Shown here one piece after another: positions 23,410 to 34,835 of a stretch of DNA of 64,000 nucleotides; the first letter of the stretch is position 1, and the number at the start of each line of letters is the position of its first letter. The position numbers and the translations under genes are program-made. The stretch is from Bilabrum cf. latius (lineage: Eukaryota > Bigyra: Bicosoecida > Bigyra > Bicosoecida). The stretch covers positions 558,001-622,000 of the forward strand of contig OZ237746.1 of assembly GCA_965178125.1 (NCBI GenBank), read 5' to 3'. Below the pieces are notes generated by a model. That model was not told where the DNA came from, ran no database searches, and was given only the letters and a program-made list of their open reading frames with translations.

Positions 23410-25110
23410 ATGAAATTCCAAGTATACTGGTAGCGATGGTACGTACTATTCGTTCTTTCACTGCTAAGTGCGGTGCAGTCAATCGTTTGGCTCACGTTTG
23501 GCGTGATTCCGGAGGTAGCCAAAGCGGAGCTTGGGCTCACATCAGATGATGTTGACCTCCTAGCCATGTACGGCGCAATCTTTTTCTTTCCAGGCTCTTT
23601 TCTTGTCAGCGGCCGCGGTCTCCGCTTCGTTGCAATCGCATTATCGATTTGTATGATTGGATGCGCACTTTTAAGAGCGTTCGTGCATCATCCTGGCTAG
23701 GCTTGGATGCTTCATGTGGCCCACGCATTGAATGGAGTGGGTGGACCACTGGTCCTAACGCCGCCTCCATAGCTTGCTGTAGCTTGGTTTCCGACTAGCG
23801 AGCGGGCAACGGCCACGGCAATTTCGCTGATCGCGAATTCAGTTGGTAGCGCAGCTGGGTTCCTCATAGTCCCGTTCTTGACCAATCAATTGTCTTTGCA
23901 CCGAATGTTGCAAATCATTAGTTGTGTACAAGTTCTTGGCGGGGTGATGCTACTAGCATACTTCCCCGATGGCCCGCCTACCCCTCCCTCCGCCGCGGCC
24001 GCTCTTGCAGCCGATGCCGAGGCTCGAGCGGTGGCAAGAGACCTGCGGGGCGAGCAGGCGGAGACGGGTGGTGGAGGTAAGGGGGCGCTGGATGATGCAA
24101 AAATAGGCAAGTCCTACGACGGCGGTATGGGGGCTGCACTGCTGCCTGCAGACGGGCTGGAAGCAGGGTTGCTCGTTGCATCAGTGGACGAGAAGCGAGC
24201 GGCAGGCGACGGAGACATGCTGCCATCGCTGAATGGGGGAGCGCCCATCGGTACGGCAGGACCGCTTGAACCCCCCACTGAGGCAGGGCGGCAAGCGGCG
24301 CTAGACACGGCCGAGGCCGAGGCCATCATTGCGGGCCAGAGCTCGTCTCGGCTGGACGCGTGCCAGGTGCTGCGGCTGTGGTGGGTGCTGCTGTCGCGTA
24401 GGAATTTCCTGCTGATCGCGCTTGCCATGGGTATTTCAACGGGTTTCTACTCGGCGTGGACGTCGCTGCTTGGCGTGCTGCTTGGGGGTGCCCCCTGGCA
24501 TTTCGACCAGAGCGCGGCTGTGCACGGGGCCGGGAGCCTGGCGCACTCGGTGGCTTGGCTCGGGTTTCTGTCTACGATCACGGGCTGCATGGGCGGTCTG
24601 TTGGTAGGTCCGTGGCTGGACTGGACGCGGTCGTACCGCTTCACGATGCTGTTGTTTTTCTTTTTGAGCTCTGTTGCGTTCGTGGTGTTCGCGCTGATCG
24701 TGTTCGAGGTTGTGCCCGGCACGCACGCGGCTGTGGTAGCTCTGGCGAGCGTGGGGTCTTTCTTTCTGAGCGCGGTGACGCCCGCGGCTGTGGAGCTGGT
24801 GGCCGAGCTGACGCATCCGGTGCCTGAGAGCGTGTCGAACGGGTTGATCCAGGTGATATTCAACGCCGGCACGCTGCTGATGCAGCTGGTGGGCCTGACG
24901 GGCATCTTGGCCAAAGAGCCGGCGGTGCTGAACGGGCTGTTGCCGGCCGCGACGGTGGCGTGCGGGCTGATGACTCTGGGGACGAGCCAGAGCCTGCGTC
25001 GGCTGGCGCTGGACGAGAGAGCGGAAGGGAAGACGGGATCGGATCATGATGGGCTGGAAGGTGGCAAGGCTGCCTCTGCTGGGAGAGCCGGAGGTGGGGA
25101 GAAGCTCTGA
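23410..25110 (+). CDS. MFS transporter, FLVCR/SLC49-like, copy 1
   Basis: Single exon, 566 aa, TGA stop. TAG codons at 23431, 23698 and 23770 are read as Gln. The start MKFQVYW-Q-RWYVLFVLSLL matches the first membrane helix of FLVCR-type major facilitator proteins. LTFGVIPEVAKAELGL and GRGLRF, then the second helix group WFPTSERATATAISLIANSVGSA, follow the family pattern. A long loop of about 120 residues, rich in Ala, Glu and Gly, separates two six-helix bundles. It is a paralogue of the minus-strand gene at 31082-32821. The last 1136 bp (23971-25106) are almost identical to that copy, while the first 560 bp are clearly diverged. Substrate unknown; heme, choline or lysosomal solutes are known for this family. 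Confidence 0.88.
23971..25106. repeat. Inverted duplicate segment, left arm
   Basis: 1136 bp that match the reverse complement of 31125-32260 with no length change and only scattered substitutions. It covers the 3' two thirds of the MFS gene. Confidence 0.9.
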
Positions 25111-25307
25111 ACGTGTCTCTCACGAATCGTTCCACATTCATCTGTTCCTACTATCTTCCACCGATCGTCGCGATCCCAACGATCGGATTACAACCGACGT
25201 AGACCACCAAGCTTCTCCATTGCCATCGCCGCGCACTGCGGCCCGGGGCGCCGGCGGTTCCGCAACTGCTCGGCGAATAGATCGCCATTAGATCCTGCAA
25301 AGATCCC

Positions 25308-27105
25308 ATGTCTAGGTCAAGTGGATTGCGTTTTGATGGCCGCGTCGCTATTATAACTGGGGCTGGTCGGGGCCTTGGGAGGGCGTATGCATTGCTTCTA
25401 GCATCCAAAGGCGCGTAGGTAAGCTTGGCCCAATCACTCAATCTGGGATTCTAGACCCTACAGCTACTCATTAAAAAGCCAGATATCATGGACTATGTTC
25501 TATTTGAGCGCAGGTCGTTGTAAATGATCTAGGAGGTCCTGTTGGGGGCGATGCGGGCCACGACGTTCGTGTTGCAGATCAAGTTGTTGCTGAGATCCGC
25601 AAGCTGGGCGGCCGAGCTGTAGCAGACTACAACTCCGTCACAGATGGGGAAGCCATTATAAAAACAGCGATGGATGCGTTCGGGAGAGTCGACATAGTCA
25701 TTTGCAATGCTGGCATTATCCGGGATGTCAGCTTTCACAAGATGAAGGAATCCGATTGGCAATCAGTGATGGCAGTACATTTGGAAGGGGCGTTTAAGGT
25801 AGTTAGGGCTGCTTGGAACCCGATGAGGGAGCAGCGGTACGGTCGTGTGATCTTGACGTCGTCTGCCGCTGGTCTCTACGGGAACTTTGGGCAGGTGAAT
25901 TACGCCGCCGCCAAGCTTGCACTGGTAAGATCAACTCAGTTTACTGGCCGATCCTGCTGAAATGCGCTAATGTCATTTATTATGCACTCGGTGCTACGGT
26001 CAAGACCGTTCCCCTGCGTCCCAACGCACCTCCCGCACAACCCATTTCTCATCCCGTCGCTCTGCAGGTGGGCCTTGCTCGCACTCTCGCCATCGAGGGC
26101 CAGCGGAGGGGCATCAACGTGAACGCCGTGGCCCCCGTGGCAGGCACGCGCATCACAGCCACCGTGCTCCCCGAGGACCTGCTGCAGGCTCTCAAGCCAG
26201 AGGCAGCGGCACCCGTGGTGGGCTGGCTCTGCCACGAGGACTGCGACACGACCGGGGCGGTGATCGAGACGGGGGCCGGGTGGTCTGGTGCCCTGAGGGT
26301 GGAGCGGTCTCCGGGAGCTTTCTTCTCCGATGCCGTCGGGGGCTCGCAGGCGGGAGCGGATCCCGAGTACGTGAGGCGGGAGTTCACGCCCGAGAAGGTG
26401 CTGCGGAAGTGGGGCGAGGTCATGGATTTCGGCTCCGGGTCGGCTCGATCCCCAGAGCACCCTAGCAGCAACCAGGACGCGATCATGAAGATCATGGAGC
26501 TCGTGCAGCAGCTGCCAGAGAAGCCTGCTGATGCGGCCACGGCGAGTGGTGCGAGTGCAGGCAGGGCGGATGCGAGCACCACAGTATCCTGCAGCAGCAG
26601 CAGCAGCAGCGGTGGTGACGAAGCTCACGTTGCTTCCTCAGCCTCTACTTCCTCAGCCTCTGCATCGTCAGCTGATGGTGACTCGGAGCCGTTCGAGTGG
26701 AGCGCAGCAGCAGAAGGCATGGCCTCTGCGGCTGTCTTCAAGGTGCTGCGGGGTGCCATGGCGGTGCACGGGGAGGACTTGAGGAACAAGGTGGACAGCC
26801 GGATCATGTTTCGGATCAAGCCAGACGGGAGGTGGCTCCTCGACCTCAAGAGTAGAGCGCCCCCTGCCGAGGGAACAAGCGGGCCTCACTGGCGGCTGGT
26901 GGAAGTGCCAGAGGGCAGCAAGCCCGAGGTTGATGTGGTACTGGCGGTGAAGGACGAGGACTTCATGGCCCTCGTGGCGGGCACGTCATCCCCTCAGGGC
27001 CTGTGGATGCAGGGCAAGCTCAAGGTCAAGGGCAGCCTGCAGGTGGCGGGCAGGCTGGCCCCAGTGTTCAAGGCCGCAAAGAAGTTCAGCACGGCCAAAC
27101 TCTGA
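25308..27105 (+). CDS. Peroxisomal multifunctional enzyme-like SDR dehydrogenase with SCP2 domain
   Basis: Exons 25308-25418, 25514-25924 and 26068-27105, all phase 0, give 519 aa with a TGA stop. The N-terminal half is a short-chain dehydrogenase: [11 protein letters not shown] cofactor motif, [19 protein letters not shown], catalytic YAAAK. It closely follows the D-3-hydroxyacyl-CoA dehydrogenase part of HSD17B4/MFE-2, with GYGNFGQ-like and [11 protein letters not shown] blocks. TAG 25416-25418 is the last codon of exon 1 ([12 protein letters not shown]). A Ser-rich linker leads to a C-terminal SCP2 lipid-binding domain (about residues 400-519). The protein ends AKL, a PTS1-type peroxisomal signal. 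The enoyl-CoA hydratase 2 domain found between these parts in animal MFE-2 is missing. Role: peroxisomal beta-oxidation, oxidation of 3-hydroxyacyl-CoA. Confidence 0.92.
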
Positions 27106-27165
27106 GTGTCTCCTTGATTTAAGGTTAACTTAGCCTTATTTTGGCACTTCCAGCACTACTCCATA

Positions 27166-27183
27166 ACCGGCGCCGTGAAAGGT
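27166..27183 (+). repeat. Left terminal inverted repeat of the piggyBac element
   Basis: 18 bp, CCGGCGCCGTGAAAGGTC, preceded by ATAA. Weaker similarity (a TTGG-containing stretch) continues inward. Confidence 0.85.
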
Positions 27184-28103
27184 CCGCCATTATTGGCATT
27201 CCGAGTCCCAAAATCGCGACCATCGTGCCTTTAGGCTCCCATTGCTGAGAACTGGACCAATTTCTTGGGTGAATTTACATTGCAAAAATATCTTATGTAA
27301 CATTTAAATGTAATGCAGTCCCAACGGAGCCATGCAATTCGCAGCATTAGACTGAAAACGAGTCGTGCTTGCGACCACCATTTTTGGCGACCACCCCCAG
27401 CCCAAGATTTTACTCGCTGGCAAGGGGTGCCAGATGCACGCACCGTGTGCCGCCAAAAAAGCTTTTATTTGGTTTCTGTTGGTATTTAGTAGTTAAAAAC
27501 ATATTTGACAACATGTTATCAGGTCACTAGGCTCATTCATTAGCAATCCAGCGAAATTTGGCTGCCATTCCAACACACGTCGGTTCAAACGGTTCCAAAA
27601 TTTGCAGGGCATTTATACCTTAGCGCAATAGACTTTTAACACACTGGCACTACTGTTGAGGTAAACGGGTATTAAATACAATATCATGTGGAGGATTACG
27701 TCTACGTTTGCGAGAACAACGAGTGGGAGGCGATAAAGTCGCTCCAGCGGCGCGTCCGAAGTTGGGTCTCGGGGTGCAAGTGCCCCTGGTGGGAGTGCCT
27801 CGTCTCGGCGTCACGAGCAGAAATCCGCCAAACTCAGGATCATCGATCAAAGTGAGTACGGTATTGTTATGGTTGGTGGAATTGCATGGGCTCTAGCCGG
27901 CTAGTTTCGGGGTACCGTACAATCTGCCGCAGAGGCACCGGAAGCCACGAATGTGGCACTCATTGACAGTATCCATGCATCCGTGGTATGCTTGACGAGG
28001 TGTTGGTTGAATAATCATTTCATGGTGATGTGGACGAGCTTAAATAATTCTACAGAGGTATAATAGGGCCACAATCGGGCTTGCGTCCTGTGCAAAATTG
28101 GCC

Positions 28104-30595
28104 ATGCACGGTGTTGCTGCAAGGCCACTGATATCAGCCTTCATCGCTTATTTGTGCTTAGCCTTCGCAGAAGCATCTCAGTCAATCCCAAAATTCTCAT
28201 TGGAGTCTTGTAAACCTATATCTAGCGTTTCGGTTGCTAGCAAGTAGTCAGGAAGCAGCCCGTCCCATGCGGCCAGTTCGAGCCGACGCGCTGGGTTCAA
28301 GCGTAAACGGCAAGAGGACAATGCAAATAAATCGACAAAAGATGATGATTTACGTGATTTGTTGGGCGAAGCATAGGCCAGCGATGATGATATGGACTAT
28401 GTCGGCGATTCAGACGAGGACGAGCAGGTATCCAGTCGGTCTGCAACTTTGAGCCGGCCTCAAGTGCAGCATCGTAGGAGGCAGTAGGCTCACCAAGCAA
28501 AGCGGCGCAGAATAGAGCAATATGAAAGTATGTTTCCTATGGACAAAATTGCATCGTTGGTTGACGAGCCTGAATATAGGTACTTCGTGAATGACCGGGT
28601 TGTGATTGGCGGTGATGGGATCCCGATCGCTCGCACAGCGGCTACTTATGTGGCTGCTACTGAGTATGTCAAAGGCTGGATGACGGCTCATCATGAACAA
28701 CCAATATCTCCAATACGCATTCTGTGCTCGCTGGTGCCTCTCGATATTGCATTTCCGTGGCGAGGCACTGCAGCGGCAGAGGTAGCTGGCCAGGCAGCCG
28801 GCCAGCCGGCAGCGACCAACCAATGGACATGCCAGTTGCGATGATGTTCCTGGCCGTGGCATTGACTCTGTCTCTCATCCGACCCCGGATACCTTTAGAA
28901 TAACTGCAATCAAAGTAGTTCCTGGTGCGCATGAAAGACGATATCGTAGTGCAAGACTGGAATCGGTTCCATCGAAACTTGTCTTTCGCCGGGAGGTTGC
29001 AGGAGGCTCCGGCACCCCTGCTGGCGGAGGAGCGCGCCACAATGAGGCTAGGGAGTGTGGGCAGTCCTCGCGAGCGGGTACTCATAGAATATCTATCAGG
29101 CATGCTAGATACAGTTTCAGAGTACTTTCGTGCGGCTACTTCGAGCCCAAAGAGCATCGCCGTTGATGAGATGATGGTGATGGCGAACGGCCGAAATCGG
29201 GCATGTGTCATCATGCCGAACAAGCCCACATCGCATGGCTTTAAGCTATGGGCAGCTGCACGAAAAGACGGGTATGGGTACCATTTGGATCTAGCAACAT
29301 CTGTTGCCGATGATACACGATAGTACAGGGGGAAGGCTGAGTACTCGTATAAGGTAGCAACCGGTAGCGGTGCCGCTGCCGGGTAGCTGACCCGGATGGA
29401 CCTGCAAACAGCAGCTGTTGCGTCAAAGGCAATGGACAAAAACTTGAATGGGGGCCTTCTAGCGGTGGATAACTACTTTAAATCGGCTCCACTGTGTGAT
29501 TGGGCCACCAGCAAAGGCCTTCGGGTTGTTGGCACGCTTCGCCAAGGCAAAGTGAGCGGTGAGCTGTACCACGCGATTGGCAAGCTGAACAGACGAACCC
29601 CAGGCGAACGCGGGCAGGCTGTGAAGCGCGCTCCTCCTGGGTCCAGCAAAGTCTCTTCATGTCATGTAATAGCTGATGATGTTTTTGATGCGAGTGAGCT
29701 TCCTGCGGGATCGCTGCTGGCCGAAGAGGACCTTGGCAGTCGGGGCCTGTTGAGCCCTGGCCAGACAGTAGCCTTTGACTCGCCAGTTGATTCAGCTTCT
29801 GGGATGCAAGTTTTTGGATACTGTGCCCGCGCACCATTTCTTATGGCTTCTAACATTCCTACGAAGTACTTTGTTCGGTTGGTAAAGAAGCTACGGAAAG
29901 ATGGTGGCGAACTGAGTGTGGTGAACGCGCCCCTCGTGTCCGTCCTCTACAACAAGTACATGGGGGGTGTGCATCTAGCTGACAAGTTCCGGACGCAACT
30001 TTCGCTAACAAATGCATTCCAGGGAGAGAATAGGGCATACTTAAGAGTGTGGGAAGGTTTAATGGAGCAAGTTATCGTCAATACGTACATCATCTGGGTC
30101 AACTTGGAGGCACGTCGACTGCTACGCCACGGACCCAGTCGTCGGCAAGCTGCTGGAGCTAGCAACGAATCCGTTCAGGAACAGGTTTAGCACATGGTGC
30201 TGCATCGACAAGCTCATGTTATGTTTGTGCAGCTGTTGTATGACGAATTGATGCGTCCTTACCGACATGCACGTGCAGGAACTCGCGGTGCTGCAACCTC
30301 AGCTGGGATGCGTGCGGAGGCGACCCCCGGGAACCTTGGATGTAGAAAGCAGCACACGGTAGCTACGCTGCTGGGCTCGCTCCATTTGATTGGAAAGGAG
30401 TAGTTACAAGCAGGACTGATTAAATTTCTCAGTAGCGGACGATCAAAGAACCGTCGAGTGGGGTGCAGCGCCAAGTGCAAGGACTCCAGATGCAGCAAGC
30501 GGCAGCATCATTAGTCAGTTTCTTCCTATAAAGTGTGTTCACGCTGCTGCAAGTTCATTTGTGGGGATTGTAAAGAATCTATGTATCATCTGTAA
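28104..30595 (+). CDS. piggyBac transposase (DDE_Tnp_1_7 type)
   Basis: The core exon 28919-30595 reads through five TAGs (29321, 29384, 30188, 30401, 30512) as Gln and ends in TAA. It holds the piggyBac triad: D in IAVDEMM, D in LLAVDNYF and D in VHLADKF, plus MPNKP and GFKLWA blocks. The C-terminus is a Cys-rich zinc-binding finger (CSAKC, CSRCC, CGDC), as in piggyBac proteins. An upstream exon ending about 28781 is open from 28104 with three more TAGs. It contains an acidic stretch and KRKR-like basic patches. A 137-nt intron 28782-28918 restores the frame at phase 0. The exact start is unsure, since 28104-28240 looks non-coding in composition. No disabling change is seen in the core, so it may be active. 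Confidence 0.85.
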
Positions 30596-31044
30596 ACAGG
30601 ATTTGGCTGTGATGTGGATATAGTTGATATTAATGCCAAGTAAGTGGATGCGCAAGAATCGGGTCACGAAGCACGTCATTCATGGCAGGTCCACATTCGA
30701 TTCAATATCTTGTAAACCGTTCGGTAACTTTTTTGCGCTAAGACTTATATATAATATAACTACCAATTAATTCAAAAAAGCTTGTTTATTTCTCAAGCAT
30801 GCCTGCTTGGACAAACTTCTGCAGTATCAAAGTAGCCCTTCCTGAAAATCGAGCGTATGGTTTCATGACCACCAAGTATACTATTCTCGCAAGCTCATCA
30901 ATGAGTAACTCTCGCAATCGATAGTTAACTTATACAATTTTCAATATTTTGATATTATTTTAGGATTACTTGAATGGTACGCGAGAATCGGTAAGGTGAA
31001 CTCATGGTACCGATATCGGCGATACCGGTCGGTCGGCCAAATCC
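30596..31044. other. Right non-coding arm of the transposon
   Basis: AT-rich, no open frame of note; presumably 3' UTR and subterminal transposase-binding sequence. Confidence 0.55.
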
Positions 31045-31062
31045 GACCTTTCACGGCGCCGG
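31045..31062 (-). repeat. Right terminal inverted repeat of the piggyBac element
   Basis: Reverse complement of the left repeat, 18 of 18 bases, followed by ATAA at 31063-31066. Confidence 0.85.
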
Positions 31063-31081
31063 ATAAGTAAATAAATTTTGT

Positions 31082-32821
31082 TCAGTTGATGCCAAGCGTC
31101 GTTCCATCCAGGACCTACGAGGGTAGCTTCTCCCCACCTCCGGCTCTCCCAGCAGAGGCAGCCTTGCCACCTTCCAGCCCATCATGATCCGATCCCGTCT
31201 TCCCTTCCGCTCTCTCGTCCAGCGCCAGCCGACGCAGGCTCTGGCTCGTCCCCAGAGTCATCAGCCCGCACGCCACCGTCGCGGCCGGCAACAGCCCGTT
31301 CAGCACCGCCGGCTCTTTGGCCAAGATGCCCGTCAGGCCCACCAGCTGCATCAGCAGCGTGCCGGCGTTGAATATCACCTGGATCAACCCGTTCGACACG
31401 CTCTCAGGCACCGGGTGCGTCAGCTCGGCCACCAGCTCCACAGCCGCGGGCGTCACCGCGCTCAGAAAGAAAGACCCCACGCTCGCCAGAGCTACCACAG
31501 CCGCGTGCGTGCCGGGCACAACCTCGAACACGATCAGCGCGAACACCACGAACGCAACAGAGCTCAAAAAGAAAAACAACAGCATCGTGAAGCGGTACGA
31601 CCGCGTCCAGTCCAGCCACGGACCTACCAACAGACCGCCCATGCAGCCCGTGATCGTAGACAGAAACCCGAGCCAAGCCACCGAGTGCGCCAGGCTCCCG
31701 GCCCCGTGCACAGCCGCGCTCTGGTCGAAATGCCAGGGGGCACCCCCAAGCAGCACGCCAAGCAGCGACGTCCACGCCGAGTAGAAACCCGTTGAAATAC
31801 CCATGGCAAGCGCGATCAGCAGGAAATTCCTACGCGACAGCAGCACCCACCACAGCCGCAGCACCTGGCACGCGTCCAGCCGAGACGAGCTCTGGCCCGC
31901 AATGATGGCCTCGGCCTCGGCCGTGTCTAGCGCCGCTTGCCGCCCTGCCTCAGTGGGGGGCTCAGCTGCTCCTACAGTACCGATGGGCGCTCCCCCATTC
32001 AGCGATGGCAGCATGTCTCCGTCGCCTGCCGCTCGCTTCTCGTCCACTGATGCAACGAGCAACCCTGCTTCCAGCCCGTCTGCAGGCAGCAGTGCAGCCC
32101 CCATACCGCCGTCGTAGGACTTGCCTATTTTTGCATCATCCAGCGCCCCCTTACCTCCACCACCCGTCTCCGCCTGCTCGCCCCGCAGGTCTCTTGCCAC
32201 CGCTCGAGCCTCGGCATCGGCTGCAAGAGCAGCCGCGGCGGAGGGAGGGGTAGGCGGGCCTTCGGGAAAATAAACGAGCAGCAACAGTCCTGCAGCAGCC
32301 TATACACCGCTAATAATCTAGAGCATTCTTTCAATAGACAGCTGATTCGTCAAAAATGGCACGAGTAAGAACCCGACAGCCGATCCAACGGAGTTAGCAA
32401 TGAGAGAGATTGCCGTAGCAGTAGCGCGCTCGCCGGATGGAAACCAAGCAAGCGCTAGCTACGGCGGCGGCGTTAGGACCAGCGGTCCACCGAGCCCATT
32501 GATTGCATGTGCAACGTGAATCATCCAGACCTGACTTGGCTCGTGCACGAATGCGCGCAGCAGCGCACAGGCAACCATGCAGGCAGCTAGGGATATCGCT
32601 ACGAAGCGAAGACCGCGACCACTTGCAAGGAAAACCCCTGGGAAAAAGAAAATTGGTCCATAGGCTGCAATGATATCAACATCATTAGCAGTGAGTCCCA
32701 GCTCGGACTTTGCAGCGTCAGGAATCACTCCAAACGTCAGCCACACTGTACACTGTATCGTGCTAAGGAGTGAAAACAACAACAAAACATACCAGCGCTA
32801 CCAGTACACAGTATACTTCAT
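31082..32821 (-). CDS. MFS transporter, FLVCR/SLC49-like, copy 2
   Basis: Single exon on the minus strand, 579 aa, TGA stop. Five in-frame TAGs (lowest coordinates 32798, 32459, 32318, 32300, 31115) are read as Gln. It aligns end to end with the plus-strand gene at 23410. Where this copy has TAG at 32318 and 32300 (ML-Q-IISGV-Q-A), copy 1 has CAA twice (ML-Q-IISCV-Q-V). Where copy 1 has TAG at 23698, this copy has CAG (PS-Q-VWMIHVAH). Two TAGs (first helix and PPP-Q-LA) are shared. TAG 31117-31115 leads into a short new tail (VLDGTTLGIN) absent from copy 1. Topology and likely role are as for copy 1. Confidence 0.88.
31125..32260. repeat. Inverted duplicate segment, right arm
   Basis: Reverse-complement partner of 23971-25106, 1136 bp, no indel. 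Visible differences include the stretch near 31965-31985. Confidence 0.9.
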
Positions 32822-32966
32822 ACTCGCCGTGCTATACGTCACTTTTTCCAACAGCAACTGCATTACTGGCTATTGTAAGGTGTACGTTAAATAGGCGCTT
32901 GCTCGGTTTCGATGCAAGCAGTATAACTTCAACAGTGATTAAAGTAAATTATTTCAACGGCCAAAT

Positions 32967-34542
32967 ATGGCGGATGACCAGCGAGATGTAGCCAAAGACG
33001 ATGCTGAGCAGCAGGGATCATAGGCGCCTGCCCCAGCATCCGGGGCGGGAATGAGCGATGGCGCTCAGCCGATGGACCAGGATGAGCTGCTGGAAGGGTC
33101 AGAACTGGAAGAATTGAGGTCTCTTAGTGCCGATGAAATTAAACGACGAACCAGAGATATGAAGAGGTAGCTGAACGTGGTGAAGAGTAACTTGAAAAGT
33201 GCGATGGTGGCGACCAAGAAAGAAGAAAAAATGGCCCACGACGCCCGAGAAAGATTCAAGCTGAACGTGCAGCTGCCATTTCTTGTTGCAAACATTGTAG
33301 AGGTAAGCTTTGTCGGTTCATATTGCAGAATTCGCTCGTTTCGAGGGCAATATGAAGGTGCCACGGCTCGCGATTCGAAGCGTGGTCATTGCACGATTAC
33401 GAAATGGGGCGCACCGACCGCCCCCAGCCATTGCATCGAAGAATATACTGATCTTGTAAATTTTTTCCCCGTGCACGCGCGTGCAGGTGCTCGATCTTCC
33501 GGAAGAGAGCAAAGAGGAGGATGAGGACGCTACGATGCAGTCTGCCGAGGACCAGCTCAAGGGCAAGGCCGTCGTGGTCAAGACTACCACTCGCCAGACC
33601 GTTTTCTTGCCAACAGTAGGTCTTGTTCCCGCCAAGGAACTCACTCCCGGCGACATGGTAGGCGTGAACAAGGACTCGTACGTCATTCTGGAGAAGCTGC
33701 CGGCCGAGTACGACACCAGGGTGAAGGCCATGGAGCTTGACGAAAAACCCACAGAGGACTACGCCGACATTGGCGGGCTTTCCAAGCAGATCTAGGAGCT
33801 TGTGGAGGCCGTGGAGCTCCCCATGAAGCAGGCAGACCGCTTCAAGACCATCGGGATCCAACCGCCCAAGGGGGTGCTCATGTACGGCCCCCCCGGGACC
33901 GGCAAGACACTGCTGGCTAGGGCATGCGCGAAGAACACGGACGCCGTGTTCCTCAAGCTGGCGGGGCCCTCGTTGGTGCAGATGTACATCGGTGACGGGG
34001 CCAAGATCGTGCGTGACGCCTTCGAGCTGGCCAAGGAGAAGTGCAAGGAGAGGAGCGGAGCCATCATCTTCATCGACGAGATTGACGCGGTGGGCTCCAA
34101 GCGGTCGGGGGGGGACGAAACGGGGGACAACGAGGTGCAGCGCACGATGCTGGAGCTGCTGAACCAGCTGGATGGGTTTTCCTCAGACACGAGGATCAAG
34201 GTCATCGCAGCCACCAACCGCCCCGATATCCTGGACCCCGCCCTCATGCGGTCCGGCCGGCTGGACCGCAAGATCGAGCTGCCGCACCCCACCGAGGCCG
34301 CCCGCGCGGAGATCCTGCAGATCCACAGCCGCAAGATGAACGTGAACAAGGACGAGGTGAACTTCAGGGAGCTGGCCAGGTCCACGGAGGACTTCAACGG
34401 GGCCATGCTCAAGGCAGTGTGCGTGGAGGCGGGCATGATCGCGCTGCGGAGGGGGGCGGCCGTGATGGAGCACGAGGACTTCGTGGAGGGCATCCAGGCC
34501 GTGCAGATGAAGAAGAAGAAGAGCCTGCAGTACTACGCGTGA
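32967..34542 (+). CDS. RPT5: 26S proteasome regulatory ATPase subunit Rpt5
   Basis: Exons 32967-33302 and 33487-34542, phase 0, 463 aa, TGA stop. Three TAGs are read as Gln: 33021, 33168 and 33793. The last lies in [19 protein letters not shown], where Rpt5 of humans and others has Gln, giving a strong codon assignment. The N-terminal coiled coil leads to the OB domain ([21 protein letters not shown]), then the AAA module. The AAA module has Walker A GPPGTGKT (about 246), Walker B IIFIDEID (about 305) and the sensor and Arg-finger region [23 protein letters not shown]. It ends in LQYYA, a C-terminal tail of the type that docks on the 20S alpha ring. Role: ATP-driven unfolding and gate opening of the 26S proteasome. 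Confidence 0.97.
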
Positions 34543-34835
34543 GCGGCCGCGGAGTACTCCGCATGGATGGAGCTTGGGCTGTGAGGCTGATGGGGTATCA
34601 CGCAGTGGGGCGAGTGGAAGTGCTGAAACACAATGAGCTGGCAGTGGATGATCACAATTCCAATTCTGATCCAAGCAAACGAAATCAACTCTAGCTCAAT
34701 GGCGCTGGCTAGCCGTTGCATGCAGCTGTCACATGCGAGTCGTTGGCATTGCACTCGTCACGCCACGATTACTGAACCGATCTTGACGAATCTAGTACAA
34801 CGGTCCTCAAGCTGGCATACAGGGGGCCTCCTCAC

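Larger units (their letters stand above)
27166..31062. mobile_element. Complete piggyBac-like DNA transposon (3897 bp)
   Basis: Bounded by 18-bp perfect terminal inverted repeats CCGGCGCCGTGAAAGGTC (27166-27183 and reverse complement 31045-31062). Immediately outside each end is ATAA (27162-27165 and 31063-31066), which fits a 4-bp target duplication. Inside is one plus-strand transposase of piggyBac type with its three catalytic Asp and C-terminal Cys-rich finger. About 900 bp of non-coding sequence lies on the left and about 450 bp on the right. PiggyBac elements normally duplicate TTAA; ATAA is a known rare variant or may mark a diverged subfamily. It sits between the 3' ends of the SDR-SCP2 gene and the second MFS copy, within 20 bp of the MFS stop. 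Confidence 0.85.
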
